Below are positions 8,509 through 16,626 of a stretch of DNA of 64,000 nt, piece by piece (the first letter of the stretch is position 1; each line of letters starts with the position of its first letter). Both the position numbers and the translations under genes were made by a program. Source of the stretch: Clostridia bacterium (GTDB lineage: Bacteria > Bacillota > Clostridia > Peptostreptococcales > Anaerovoracaceae); NCBI GenBank assembly GCA_910575405.1, contig CAJTER010000001.1, positions 176,382 to 240,381 of the forward strand, given 5' to 3'. Below the pieces are notes generated by a model. That model searched no databases. It was not told the origin of the DNA and saw only the letters and a program-made list of their open reading frames with translations.

Positions 8509-9765
8509 TTATGCTGCTTGCTTTTTTACAAGTTTAAAGGCGATGAATCTGCACAGAGCCGCACAGAGAACTGCGATGCAGGCAACTACCCAAAAGCTGG
8601 AATAGCTTCCCGTCATATCGTAAACCTTTGCCGCAACCGTTCCTCCAAAGGCTCCTCCGATGCTGGTGGCCATGTTCATAACGCCTACCAGAGTTCCATA
8701 GTCCTTGTCGCCAAAGAGCCCGTTTATCATCAGCGGCGGAATAACGGTAATGGTCGGTCCGCCCAGCCCGTAGCACGCAATTACGAGAAATACCAAGCTG
8801 CCCGGCGCAGTGGGCATAATGAAAAGGGATGCAAAGGTAGCTGCAAAGATAACCGTACTCAGGACAGCGCTGGCCTTGATGCCCAGTTTGTCTGTAATAA
8901 ATCCCATAACCGGTTTCCCCAGGATAAGGGAGCCCAAAAGCAGTCCGTGAAGGGATGCCGCCCGCCCCTCGGCAATGCCGCAGCCGACAAAGTATGCTAC
9001 TGAATTTGCTAAAATGGCGCTGGAAGCCAGAACGACCAGAACCGTTGATAAAAGCGCAAAGTAGAATTCCGGTGTCCGCATAGCCTCTGCCAGAGTTTTT
9101 CCTTTTTTGTTGGCAAGATCCCCTGCCGCTTCGCTGGTGTCTTCTCCCATCCGTTTAAAGCCCTTTGCCTCCGGGTTATCGCTGGCGAAGATCAGCACCA
9201 AAACCATGAGAATCAGGAACACGACGCCCAGTACAATATAGCCAGTTCTCCATCCCTTTGCCGTGATTACCATGTTCAAAATCGGGGATAAAATCATACC
9301 GCCAAGGCCGCTGCCCAGGAAGGCGATACCTGTTGCCGTCCCTCTGATTTTACCGCCGAACCACTTGTTGATCATAATGGAAACCGGCATAGGAACCGTT
9401 CCCGCGAAGCCGATTCCCAGCAGAATGGCGAAAAGATAAAAGGTGGTCAGGCTGTTTGCTCTGGAAAATCCAAAGTATCCCAAAAATCCCAGCAAGCACG
9501 CGATTGCAGCCCATATTTTCAGATTGCCTTTTCCCATCATCTTGCCTAAAATCGGGGAGCAGATGACGCACGCAAGGGATAAAATAACCATATAAGTCAT
9601 CCAGTCGCCCCGCTCAAAACCCAGATCCTCGGTAACGGGCAATACAAATACGCTGGTCAGAGATACAAATCCTACATAAGCGAAGGTCATGAGGATTAAG
9701 CCCAGCACTACAACGATCCAGCCGTAGAAAAATCTTCCGTTCTGTTTAAATTGAATGTCTTTCAT
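8509..9765 (-). CDS. MFS transporter, OFA-like
   Basis: A 418-residue, 12-segment major facilitator. The opening GRFFYGWIVVVLG, the PVTEDLGFERGDW loop and the FGGKIRGTATGIAFLGSGLGG motif between segments 4 and 5 resemble the oxalate/formate-antiporter-like (OFA) monocarboxylate group. AGGAGG precedes ATG 9765 by about 6 nt. A consensus sigma-54 promoter lies 73-87 nt upstream of the start codon, just behind the truncated dipeptidase, and a terminator follows, so it is probably a single-gene transcript. Its placement among amidohydrolases suggests uptake of their substrate or export of the product; that is inference. Confidence 0.88.
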   Translation of the reverse strand: MKDIQFKQNGRFFYGWIVVVLGLILMTFAYVGFVSLTSVFVLPVTEDLGFERGDWMTYMVILSLACVICSPILGKMMGKGNLKIWAAIACLLGFLGYFGFSRANSLTTFYLFAILLGIGFAGTVPMPVSIMINKWFGGKIRGTATGIAFLGSGLGGMILSPILNMVITAKGWRTGYIVLGVVFLILMVLVLIFASDNPEAKGFKRMGEDTSEAAGDLANKKGKTLAEAMRTPEFYFALLSTVLVVLASSAILANSVAYFVGCGIAEGRAASLHGLLLGSLILGKPVMGFITDKLGIKASAVLSTVIFAATFASLFIMPTAPGSLVFLVIACYGLGGPTITVIPPLMINGLFGDKDYGTLVGVMNMATSIGGAFGGTVAAKVYDMTGSYSSFWVVACIAVLCAALCRFIAFKLVKKQAA

Positions 9766-9837
9766 AACATCCTCCTAAATCTTTGTATCACATAAAAAAT
9801 AACCGCGGGGTAAATCAATTTCACGCCTATAACATAT

Positions 9838-9852
9838 GCAAGTTCTGTGCCA
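9838..9852 (-). promoter_or_regulatory. Sigma-54 (-24/-12) promoter of the MFS gene
   Basis: Minus-strand TGGCAC-AGAAC-TTGC is a perfect consensus match. The predicted start near 9827 gives a ~60-nt leader. No AACCCA-N4-TGGGTT operator was found next to it. Confidence 0.8.
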
Positions 9853-9865
9853 ATTTATAACCGTT

Positions 9866-10960
9866 TCAGCACACCGACAATATACTGATCGGCTCTGTCC
9901 GGTATCCCGGATAATCGTATTCCTTTTCCCACCTGGCGCCAAAGAGACCGCATAGGATCTGCATTTCATCAAAGAGCATTTCCATGTGGGATTTTATAGA
10001 GGTGCGAATCATATACCCGGCTGTAAACCTCGCCAAATTTTCCTTTGCCACCAGTTCTGTTGTTCCCAGATTGCGCGATGTGAGGGGAAAGGATGGGTCT
10101 TCTGGATCGGCTGCGTAGGTTCCGGAAGGGATCTCCAGGAGCCAGCTTATTAAGAGTCTGGAGTCTTCCTTTGTCATGGCCAGGGGAATATTGTTTTTCA
10201 GAGTTCCTCCCCAAAATCTGCAAATACGGATGTCCTGGGTTTTCATGAGACGGTATGCGGCCCGTGCCAGGATTTTGACAGCGTTTGCTCTGCCCTTATT
10301 AATATCCACAGCAGCATGGCCTCCTGCCAGCCCTCCTGCACGGATTTTGAAAAAGAGGCTGTCCTTTGAAACCGGCTCCAAAGGGACGTCCTTCGTGTAA
10401 GTCCCTCCTAAAACGCTGGTAGTAGAAAGCTCCGGCTTTCCCTCCTCCATGCTGTCGGTGAAAATCAGCCGCTTGGCGCTCAAGCAGGAATAATCCAGAT
10501 GCTTTGGGCCGCCTACTCCCACTTCCTCCTGAACCGTAAAGAGGCATTCCAGGGGCGGATGCTCCAGTTCATCGTCTGCCAGAATCGACAGCATATAGGA
10601 AATCCCGTGGCCGCAGTCTGCGCCCAAAGTCGTGTCCCTTGCTCTTAAAAAGCCATCCTCCGTATAAAGCTGCAGCGGATCTGTTTCAAAATTGTGGTTT
10701 GAACCGGGCCTCTTTACACACACCATATCCATGTGCCCCTGGAGCATGACCGGCGCGTGATCCTCATATCCTGGCGCAGCCGGCTTTTTTACGATTACAT
10801 TCCAGATTTCATCCTGACGGTGCCACAGCCCTCGCTTCTCCGCAAAGCGGACGATATAGTCGGATAATTCCTTTTCATGAAAGGATTCGTGGGGAATGGC
10901 GGCGATTTCCTCAAAGAACTTCCGGTAAAGCTTTCCCTCGTGGTTTAAAACGTATTTCAT
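9866..10960 (-). CDS. PepD-like (M20C) aminoacyl-histidine dipeptidase, C-terminally truncated
   Basis: A 364-residue relative of Xaa-His dipeptidase (PepD, usually about 480 residues). Visible are IPHESFHEKELSDYI, the first metal His in QGHMDMV, the bridging Asp in TLGADCGHGI, the catalytic Glu pair in VQEEVGVGG, and the lid-domain RAGGLAGGHAAVDINKGRAN. Family members continue for about 110 residues after the YPGY position and carry the last metal His there; here the frame stops, and no other frame continues the domain. It is therefore either a remnant or functionally altered. Start 10960 is set by GGAGG 6 nt upstream, although the frame is open to 11146. A sigma-54 promoter lies at 11005-11019. 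Confidence 0.8.
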   Translation of the reverse strand: MKYVLNHEGKLYRKFFEEIAAIPHESFHEKELSDYIVRFAEKRGLWHRQDEIWNVIVKKPAAPGYEDHAPVMLQGHMDMVCVKRPGSNHNFETDPLQLYTEDGFLRARDTTLGADCGHGISYMLSILADDELEHPPLECLFTVQEEVGVGGPKHLDYSCLSAKRLIFTDSMEEGKPELSTTSVLGGTYTKDVPLEPVSKDSLFFKIRAGGLAGGHAAVDINKGRANAVKILARAAYRLMKTQDIRICRFWGGTLKNNIPLAMTKEDSRLLISWLLEIPSGTYAADPEDPSFPLTSRNLGTTELVAKENLARFTAGYMIRTSIKSHMEMLFDEMQILCGLFGARWEKEYDYPGYRTEPISILSVC

Positions 10961-11004
10961 ATGAACCTCCTTTATCCTGTTTGATGGGTATATTAGAATA
11001 GATT

Positions 11005-11019
11005 GCAAGGTCCATGCCA
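11005..11019 (-). promoter_or_regulatory. Sigma-54 (-24/-12) promoter of the PepD-like gene
   Basis: Minus-strand TGGCAT-GGACC-TTGC fits the consensus TGGCAY-N5-TTGC. Predicted start near 10993, about 33 nt before the start codon at 10960. It sits just after the terminator of the upstream operon. Confidence 0.78.
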
Positions 11020-11058
11020 ACCACATGCCAATCAGAAGAAGGCGAGGCTGCAGCCTGC

Positions 11059-11107
11059 AAAAAAAGCTGCCGCGCAAACGGGTTTTCATTCCCGTCTGCA
11101 CAGCAGC
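11059..11107 (-). terminator. Intrinsic terminator of the YfcC-M20-small protein operon
   Basis: Long imperfect stem 11066-11082 / 11091-11107 (GCTGC...GGG with CCC...GCAGC) followed on the minus strand by seven T residues. Confidence 0.85.
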
Positions 11108-11170
11108 TTTGCTTTTTCTTCTCAAATATTGATTTACTTCTCGCAAGTTCTCTGCAGGAAGGCTCCTCCT

Positions 11171-11422
11171 TTACTCGCCTCCGCCTCTTCGTTCCTTAAT
11201 GGACAGCCCCAGGCAGATGGCAACATAAATGCCTGCCAGGGGTATGGTCAGAGTGCAGATAAAGCCGTACCAGGTTGCATTGTGCATGGTAAACATACTG
11301 ATGAGCATGGTTACGCCGGCTGATACGACAAAGGCCTGTTTGTTAAACCCTTTTTTGATAGCTACAACCAGGACTGTGATAGCTACTATCGGGGGCAGCA
11401 GCCAGAATACTAGATAGGCCAT
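11171..11422 (-). CDS. Small three-segment membrane protein
   Basis: An 83-residue hydrophobic protein with about three membrane segments and a charged tail (KERRGGGE). I do not recognise a family. It starts 6 nt after the stop of the M20 gene with a plausible AAAGGA site, and the operon terminator follows it, so it is the last gene of the YfcC-M20 operon. It may be an accessory subunit of the carrier; that is inference from position only. Confidence 0.7.
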   Translation of the reverse strand: MAYLVFWLLPPIVAITVLVVAIKKGFNKQAFVVSAGVTMLISMFTMHNATWYGFICTLTIPLAGIYVAICLGLSIKERRGGGE

Positions 11423-11427
11423 AGTTT

Positions 11428-12600
11428 CTAATTCCTTTCAAAATCCGCTTTCATAGCCTGGATCTTTTCTTCATCACTAAAAATTTTGGCAATCTGCAGT
11501 GCGAGGATCTGCGCTCCTACCGCCAATGCGTTGTGGGCCCGGCCGGTCTTCATGATGTCCGCGAACTCCCTGGTGTGTATTGCAACGTCTTCATCTGCCA
11601 CCTGCAAGCACGGATGAAAGCCCGGACAGGCGAAGCTGACGTTTCCCGCATCTGAAGAACCGAACAGTTTGTCCGGATCGCCGTTCAGAGGGATCCCCAG
11701 CTCCTGGTAGATTTCCCGCAGCACAGAGACTCCCGTAGGGTTCTCCTTCATATTGTCATAGATGGCAGCTGTTTCGTATTTGTCCCACGTAGTCTGGGTA
11801 GCGATGGCCGCGCCTTTCGCACAGTCGTCCACCTTTTGTATCAGCTCCTGTAAATACTGCTTGTCCAGAGCCCGGATATAAAATTCAGCCGTCACTTCCT
11901 CCGGCACAATGTTAGGCGCTTCCCCGCCGCTGCGGATAATGCCGTGGAACTGGGCGTCCTGCTTGGAATGCTGCCTCAGCATATCGACGGCATGAAACAT
12001 AAGCTGCGCCGCGTTGAGGGCGTTGTTTCCCTCCCAGGGGGCTGCCGAGGCATGGGAAGCTTTTCCGTGAAAGCAGTACATATAGGATGCCAGTCCCTGA
12101 AGCTTTGGAGACAGCAGATTGGAGTTGTACAAATGCAGCATGACCGCCATATCGTACTCATCAAAAACACCGTCTTTGACCATCTTGCACTTTGCGCCGT
12201 CCGTTTCTTCGATGGGCGTACCCAGCACATGAATATCCGCATTCAGCTCATCCTGCAGCCCCCGCAGCGCAAGGGCCGCCAAAACGCTGATGGAGCCTGA
12301 CAGACAGTGACCGCAGGCATGGCCGATTTCCGGCAGCGCATCGTATTCCGTCAGGACCGCAATTTTATATTTGTGATTATTTTCACCATATATCCCTCTG
12401 AACGCCGTATCCAGGCCAGCAAAAGGATATTCGGTTTTATAGCCATGTTCCTCCAGAAGTTTTACAATCTTTTTTGATGACTCATATTCCTGTCCGGAGA
12501 TTTCCGGGTGATCGGCAAGGTCATCATTCAGAGCAATCAGTTCTGCCCTGTAGGTTTCAATTTCAGAGAAAAGCTTCTCTTTTAAATCCATATAATCCAT
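11428..12600 (-). CDS. M20 amidohydrolase (PM20D2/AbgB-like)
   Basis: A protein of about 390 residues. Typical elements are DLADHPEISGQEYESSK, TEYDALPEIGHACGH with metal Cys/His, GTPIEETDGAK, MLHLYNSN at the catalytic position, FHGKASHASAAPWEGNNALNA in the dimer domain and SSDAGNVSF. This is the shorter M20D branch that includes PM20D2-type dipeptidases and AbgA/AbgB relatives, clearly distinct from the 470-residue type at 5117. Start 12600 has AGAGGG 7 nt upstream; the frame is open to 12624. It lies 58 nt behind the YfcC carrier gene, so the pair probably forms an uptake-and-cleave unit. Confidence 0.88.
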   Translation of the reverse strand: MDYMDLKEKLFSEIETYRAELIALNDDLADHPEISGQEYESSKKIVKLLEEHGYKTEYPFAGLDTAFRGIYGENNHKYKIAVLTEYDALPEIGHACGHCLSGSISVLAALALRGLQDELNADIHVLGTPIEETDGAKCKMVKDGVFDEYDMAVMLHLYNSNLLSPKLQGLASYMYCFHGKASHASAAPWEGNNALNAAQLMFHAVDMLRQHSKQDAQFHGIIRSGGEAPNIVPEEVTAEFYIRALDKQYLQELIQKVDDCAKGAAIATQTTWDKYETAAIYDNMKENPTGVSVLREIYQELGIPLNGDPDKLFGSSDAGNVSFACPGFHPCLQVADEDVAIHTREFADIMKTGRAHNALAVGAQILALQIAKIFSDEEKIQAMKADFERN

Positions 12601-12658
12601 ATTGGCGCCCTCTTTCATGAACACTACTCTGCAATAACGTTCCCAGATAGCCAGACTT

Positions 12659-14053
12659 TTAGAATGGCCCCAGGTTCATTGCCTGGGCAATGATGACGAA
12701 AATAGCGCCCAGCAGATACTGCATACCGATGAGCGGAAGGATCCACTTTGCCCATTTTGCCCACGGAATCTTTGCCATAGCAAGTCCTGCCATGAAGTAT
12801 CCTGAGGTCGGCGTAAAGATATTGGAAATTCCGTCTCCCAGCTGGAATGCGATGCAGGCCGTCTGTCTCGTTACGCCTACCAGATCGCCCAGAGGCGCCA
12901 TAATTGGAATGGATACAGCAGCCTGACCGGAACCGGAAGGAACGATGAAGTTTAAGAGACACTGGAAAATATACATACCCACTGCGGAAATCATGGACGG
13001 CAGTTTGCCCAGAACAGTGGCAGCAGCATAAAGAATGGTATGCAGAATCTGTCCATCGGTGAGAACGACCAGAATGCCTCTGGCAAAGCCGACAACCAGC
13101 GCGCCGGAAGCAACGTCCGCCATTCCTCTTCCCAAAACAGTCGCGTATTTGTTAAAGCCCATTCTGGCGATAAAGCCTACGATAATGGACATGCCCAAAA
13201 ACAGAGCCGCGATTTCATCCATGTACCATCCGTACTTGATGACACCGAACACCAGAAGCGCGATGGCAGCCACGAAGACCAGCAGAATAGCCTTTTCCTT
13301 GCCGCCGAATTCCGGCAGCTCATCCAGATCCACACTGTCTTCTCTTGATTTATCAAATTCATACATGCTGGAAAGCTCCGGCCTTTTCTTGATTTTTAAA
13401 GCATACCGGATAACAAATATCATAGTCAGGAGTACAAAGCATACGTACATCACAAGACGAAACGGCGTCTGTGACAGAAGCGGCAGCTCCGCGATTCCCT
13501 GGGCTACCTGAATGGTAAAGGGGTTCATAAAGGCTCCCGCAAAACCGGCTCCCGCGCCGCACAGTACAATGGCTGTACCTGTGATGGAGTCAAAGCCCAT
13601 AGCGATACAGAGGGCTACGAAAATCGGAATAAACGGTATGGTCTCCTCCGCCATGCCAAATACCGAACCACAGAGGGAGAATAAGAACATGACCACCGGG
13701 ATAATAACGATGGACGCGCCCTTCAGAGCTTTGATCAATCTGCCCATACCAGCCTCAATGGCCCTTGTCTCCGTCACAACGGTCATGGTTCCTCCAACGA
13801 TAAAGATGAAGAAAATGATCTGAGCCGCTTCCTGCATACCGCGAGGTACAGCAGTTAAAAACTGCATCAGAGAAACCGGAGTCTGATCCACTTTGTGGAA
13901 AGTCTCCGCATTGACGATCTCGCGACCGTCTACCTCTATCATGTCATATGCCCCTGCTGGAATGATATAAGTAAGGATACTGCATAATAAAATGAGACCC
14001 AACAGCAGGATGTACACGTGAGGCACCGCAAACTTCTTTTTTTGTTGTTCCAT
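12659..14053 (-). CDS. YfcC/DcuC-family carrier
   Basis: A 464-residue polytopic membrane protein of the YfcC (DcuC superfamily) group, often annotated as basic amino acid or C4-dicarboxylate carriers. Family features: PHVYILLLGLILLCSILTYI at the start, IIPAGAYD, PRGMQEAAQIIFFIFIVGG, GMAEETIPFIP, GAGAGFAGAFMNPFT with the helix-break motif, and a late PSGSGQAA paired with FTPTSGYFMAGLAMA. ATG 14053 has GGAGG 7 nt upstream. It heads the operon YfcC-M20-small membrane protein. I found no convincing sigma-54 or sigma-70 promoter in front of it. Confidence 0.88.
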   Translation of the reverse strand: MEQQKKKFAVPHVYILLLGLILLCSILTYIIPAGAYDMIEVDGREIVNAETFHKVDQTPVSLMQFLTAVPRGMQEAAQIIFFIFIVGGTMTVVTETRAIEAGMGRLIKALKGASIVIIPVVMFLFSLCGSVFGMAEETIPFIPIFVALCIAMGFDSITGTAIVLCGAGAGFAGAFMNPFTIQVAQGIAELPLLSQTPFRLVMYVCFVLLTMIFVIRYALKIKKRPELSSMYEFDKSREDSVDLDELPEFGGKEKAILLVFVAAIALLVFGVIKYGWYMDEIAALFLGMSIIVGFIARMGFNKYATVLGRGMADVASGALVVGFARGILVVLTDGQILHTILYAAATVLGKLPSMISAVGMYIFQCLLNFIVPSGSGQAAVSIPIMAPLGDLVGVTRQTACIAFQLGDGISNIFTPTSGYFMAGLAMAKIPWAKWAKWILPLIGMQYLLGAIFVIIAQAMNLGPF

Positions 14054-14718
14054 GGTGTTACCTCCAAAAATAAAGTAAAGTAAGTAATGATTGATTTGCA
14101 GCCATATTACGGCAGATAAACAAATTATTTGCGCAAACTGTAAAATTAGCCCTCTGGGCCGACACATCCGGAGCCAATTTCCGGCTATGCATGAGCAGCG
14201 GGCTTTAAGTCTTGTATGATTATTTATGATTCTGGCTTATAGATAACCTGTCCGTCAAATTGGCTACATAATCATTTTTATTATACAGCTTGCGGCATGG
14301 AATGTCCACCTTATTTTTCAGAGCCAGTGATTATATCGGGGGTCATACACTATTTTTGCATTTTTATTCAATACGGCGAATATATGCACCACCTTCAGGC
14401 AAATAATTCGGGGCGCCCGGCTAAATGAGAAGGTCTTTCCAGCACCCTTTGCCCCCATGATGCCGGTATTCGGCACATCCTGCTTATATTTCCGGTTTTT
14501 GCACCATTGTCAGTAAAATCTCCGGAATTTTAGCGTCTTCATTTAAGGGCAAGCCTTTGTTTAGCAGCTTCAGCATCAGTTTCGTGCCTTCATTTCTTTA
14601 TTCATAACCATCCTGCTAGTGCACTGGTTATTTTTCCTGAACTGTGATAAAATTCATTTAAAGGATCTTCGGAACCAGCTTGATTCAAACAGGGAGAATA
14701 AAGGGGGAACGATAAAAA
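14054..14718. other. 665-bp gap with degenerate coding traces
   Basis: No intact gene. On the minus strand one short frame near 14490-14595 reads TKLMLKLLNKGLPLNEDAKI and onward before a stop; a second near 14420-14465 reads NTGIMGAKGAGKTFSF, resembling a P-loop. They are in different frames and look like debris of a decayed gene that I cannot name. No promoter for the YfcC gene was recognised here. Confidence 0.35.
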
Positions 14719-15606
14719 ATGAAAGTATTCAAAGTTTTGTTAGCCATCATCCTCTCCATTGGGCTCTTGTGCGCCCAGGGAGTTTTAATGGGCATACTGG
14801 CCTGCGATAAATCCATTTCCCAGGAGTCCATTACCGAATCCTTTCAGACCACGGATTTAGCCAGTCAGCTTTACGAGGAAGCGCTGCGGGCTTCTCAGGC
14901 AGCGTCCAGTCAGGCAAGGGATCCGCAGGCCGCGCAGATGCTGCAAAAAGCAATGCAGACGGATACGGTTTCTGAATTTATAGGGGAATACGCGGCGGAC
15001 TCTATCGACGCGCTGCTTCACGGCGAGAATGCGGAGGAATTTACGAAGGAAGATCTGTCCCGCCTTACATCAGACAGCTTAGATGAGCTTTCTTCCAAAA
15101 GCGGAATTTCCATTCCGCAGGAACAGCGCCAGATCGTAAAAAATTACATAAACGAAAATGCGGATGACATTACAGCGGCTGTAAATCAGAATCTTCCCAG
15201 CCTTGCAAATACCAATCCTGCCGCAAACGCGGAGGCCAGGGAAACGCTGGCGCGGCTGCAGATTGTTCTGGGGCCGCCGGTTATCGCACTCCTCAGCGTC
15301 GTGTGCCTTGTTCTGGGGATTCTCCTGGTCATGCTGTTTTGGAGGAGCAAGCTGGGGTTTGCCTGGTGGGCTGCTGTCAGCTTTCTGCTGGCCTCGGTCT
15401 TCTTTTTCCTGGGCAATTCCAGCGGTCTTTTCAGCAATTACATTCAGGAAACGGGAGATGGGGATGCTGCCGCGCTGTTTGTGACCAGCATACTCCAGCA
15501 GGGATTTACCTTCTCCGCCCTCTGCGGCTTTGGGCTGACGGCTCTGCTGGTTGTCGTGTGCCTTGTGCTGCGGAAGGTGGTGCCGGTGAGACACAGGCGG
15601 TATTAG
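14719..15606 (+). CDS. Hypothetical membrane protein
   Basis: A 295-residue protein. An N-terminal hydrophobic segment (residues 5-30) is followed by ~150 mostly polar, Ala/Gln/Asp-rich residues, probably outside the membrane, and then three more hydrophobic segments near residues 178-203, 211-230 and 250-285. No catalytic motif or known domain is recognised. The only plus-strand gene of its neighbourhood; it converges on the DUF3237 gene, ending 22 nt from that gene's stop. Base composition is like the neighbours, so it looks resident. Function unknown. Confidence 0.7.
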   Translation: MKVFKVLLAIILSIGLLCAQGVLMGILACDKSISQESITESFQTTDLASQLYEEALRASQAASSQARDPQAAQMLQKAMQTDTVSEFIGEYAADSIDALLHGENAEEFTKEDLSRLTSDSLDELSSKSGISIPQEQRQIVKNYINENADDITAAVNQNLPSLANTNPAANAEARETLARLQIVLGPPVIALLSVVCLVLGILLVMLFWRSKLGFAWWAAVSFLLASVFFFLGNSSGLFSNYIQETGDGDAAALFVTSILQQGFTFSALCGFGLTALLVVVCLVLRKVVPVRHRRY

Positions 15607-15628
15607 AATTTCTGCCTGATACGCTAGT

Positions 15629-16111
15629 TTATTTCACCATATAAGCATCGTAGACAATGGTCTGCATATTTTTAATTCCGATTACAGCAAAGCAGCAGGC
15701 GGCGTTGAGCCACTGGTATCTTGGATCCCCTGTTTCAAAGAGCAGGTGCTGGCGGAAGTAATAATCCGCCGGATCCACGAATTCACCCCGCTCCATGGCC
15801 TCATCCTGCTGCTTTTCAATCAGAGCCCTTCCTATGGTGGTCAGGGAAATCAGGGCGCCGTCGTCGGTTTTCAGAAGGTATCTGGTGTCCACGCAGTTGA
15901 GGTAATTGGCGTACATCAGGTTCCAGTCCGCACCAAAATCGCAGACCGTCCCCTTGAGCCGCTGGCCCTCAAAGCGGCCGCCTGAAATGGGGCAGATGAT
16001 CAGGTCGCCCCGGCCTACGTTTCCGATGTTGTATTCTTCCTTATGAAGGGTCACTTCGATATAAAATAAATGCTCCAGCTCTGCCTTTGGCAGCTTTACA
16101 CGGTCTTTCAT
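15629..16111 (-). CDS. DUF3237-family protein
   Basis: A 160-residue protein with the DUF3237 layout: an N-terminal strand region (LEHLFYIEVTL), GRGDLIICPISGGRFEGQRLKG and GTVCDFGADWNLMYAN, a central DTRYLLKTDDGALISLTTIGR, and a C-terminal YFRQHLLFETGDPRYQWLNA followed by IGI. These are small beta-rich proteins often found near aromatic or xenobiotic degradation genes; their activity is undefined. The start overlaps the stop of the GyrI-like gene by 4 nt (AAAGGAG 7 nt upstream), so translation is coupled. It is the last gene of the MFS-YtcJ operon. Confidence 0.82.
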   Translation of the reverse strand: MKDRVKLPKAELEHLFYIEVTLHKEEYNIGNVGRGDLIICPISGGRFEGQRLKGTVCDFGADWNLMYANYLNCVDTRYLLKTDDGALISLTTIGRALIEKQQDEAMERGEFVDPADYYFRQHLLFETGDPRYQWLNAACCFAVIGIKNMQTIVYDAYMVK

Positions 16112-16626
16112 CTCTGGCTCCTTTCCTTTGTTTTCTGCACAACCGGTATCTGAATTTCCGTCAGGTAGTCCTCTTCGGATTCCCGGTTCCAGCAGCCGTC
16201 AATGGCGCTGTCCCTGGGCGGGCCGGACTGAATGTAGCCGCAGTCTTCCATCCACTTTTTGGCAAATTTATAGGCTTCGCCAAGGCGGCGGTAGGGACCT
16301 TTGTGTAAGACGGATACGGCGGTAAAGCCTTCTATTCTGGCGAATTTATAGTCCTGCCCATCCCTGCCAAAGCCCGTCACCGCATCGCAAAAGCGGTAGT
16401 GGATATTCTGTTCCCGAAAGTCGCCGTCCAGATATAAAAGGACATTGTAGTCCGGCTCTGTCAGGTGGATCTGGGGATTTTCCGCCATGACCCGATCCGA
16501 TAAGTCCTGCAGGAAATTATCCTCTTTGCTCAGGTTGAGGAAATCGCTGATTGACGATGCGTAATAATCTTTGTAATATACGATGTGCTCCGGTATTTGT
16601 TTGATTTCCGCTTTATAGCTTGCCAT
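16108..16626 (-). CDS. GyrI-like/AraC effector-binding domain protein
   Basis: A 172-residue protein whose C-terminal two thirds match the GyrI-like small-molecule binding fold: FTAVSVLHKGPYRRLGEAYK, then WMEDCGY, a short DSAIDGCWN and the closing LTEIQIPV strand. No DNA-binding region is attached, so it is likely a ligand-binding or possibly hydrolytic stand-alone domain rather than a transcription factor. It overlaps the stop of the preceding amidohydrolase by 14 nt and the start of DUF3237 by 4 nt, so it belongs to the same operon. Its ligand might be a product or substrate of the amidohydrolases; that is inference. Confidence 0.8.
   Translation of the reverse strand: MASYKAEIKQIPEHIVYYKDYYASSISDFLNLSKEDNFLQDLSDRVMAENPQIHLTEPDYNVLLYLDGDFREQNIHYRFCDAVTGFGRDGQDYKFARIEGFTAVSVLHKGPYRRLGEAYKFAKKWMEDCGYIQSGPPRDSAIDGCWNRESEEDYLTEIQIPVVQKTKERSQR

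Noticed and set aside
14150..14300. Sigma-54 promoter before the YfcC gene
   Set aside because: No GC-N10-CC (minus-strand GG-N10-GC) with matching flanks near a sensible place was found.
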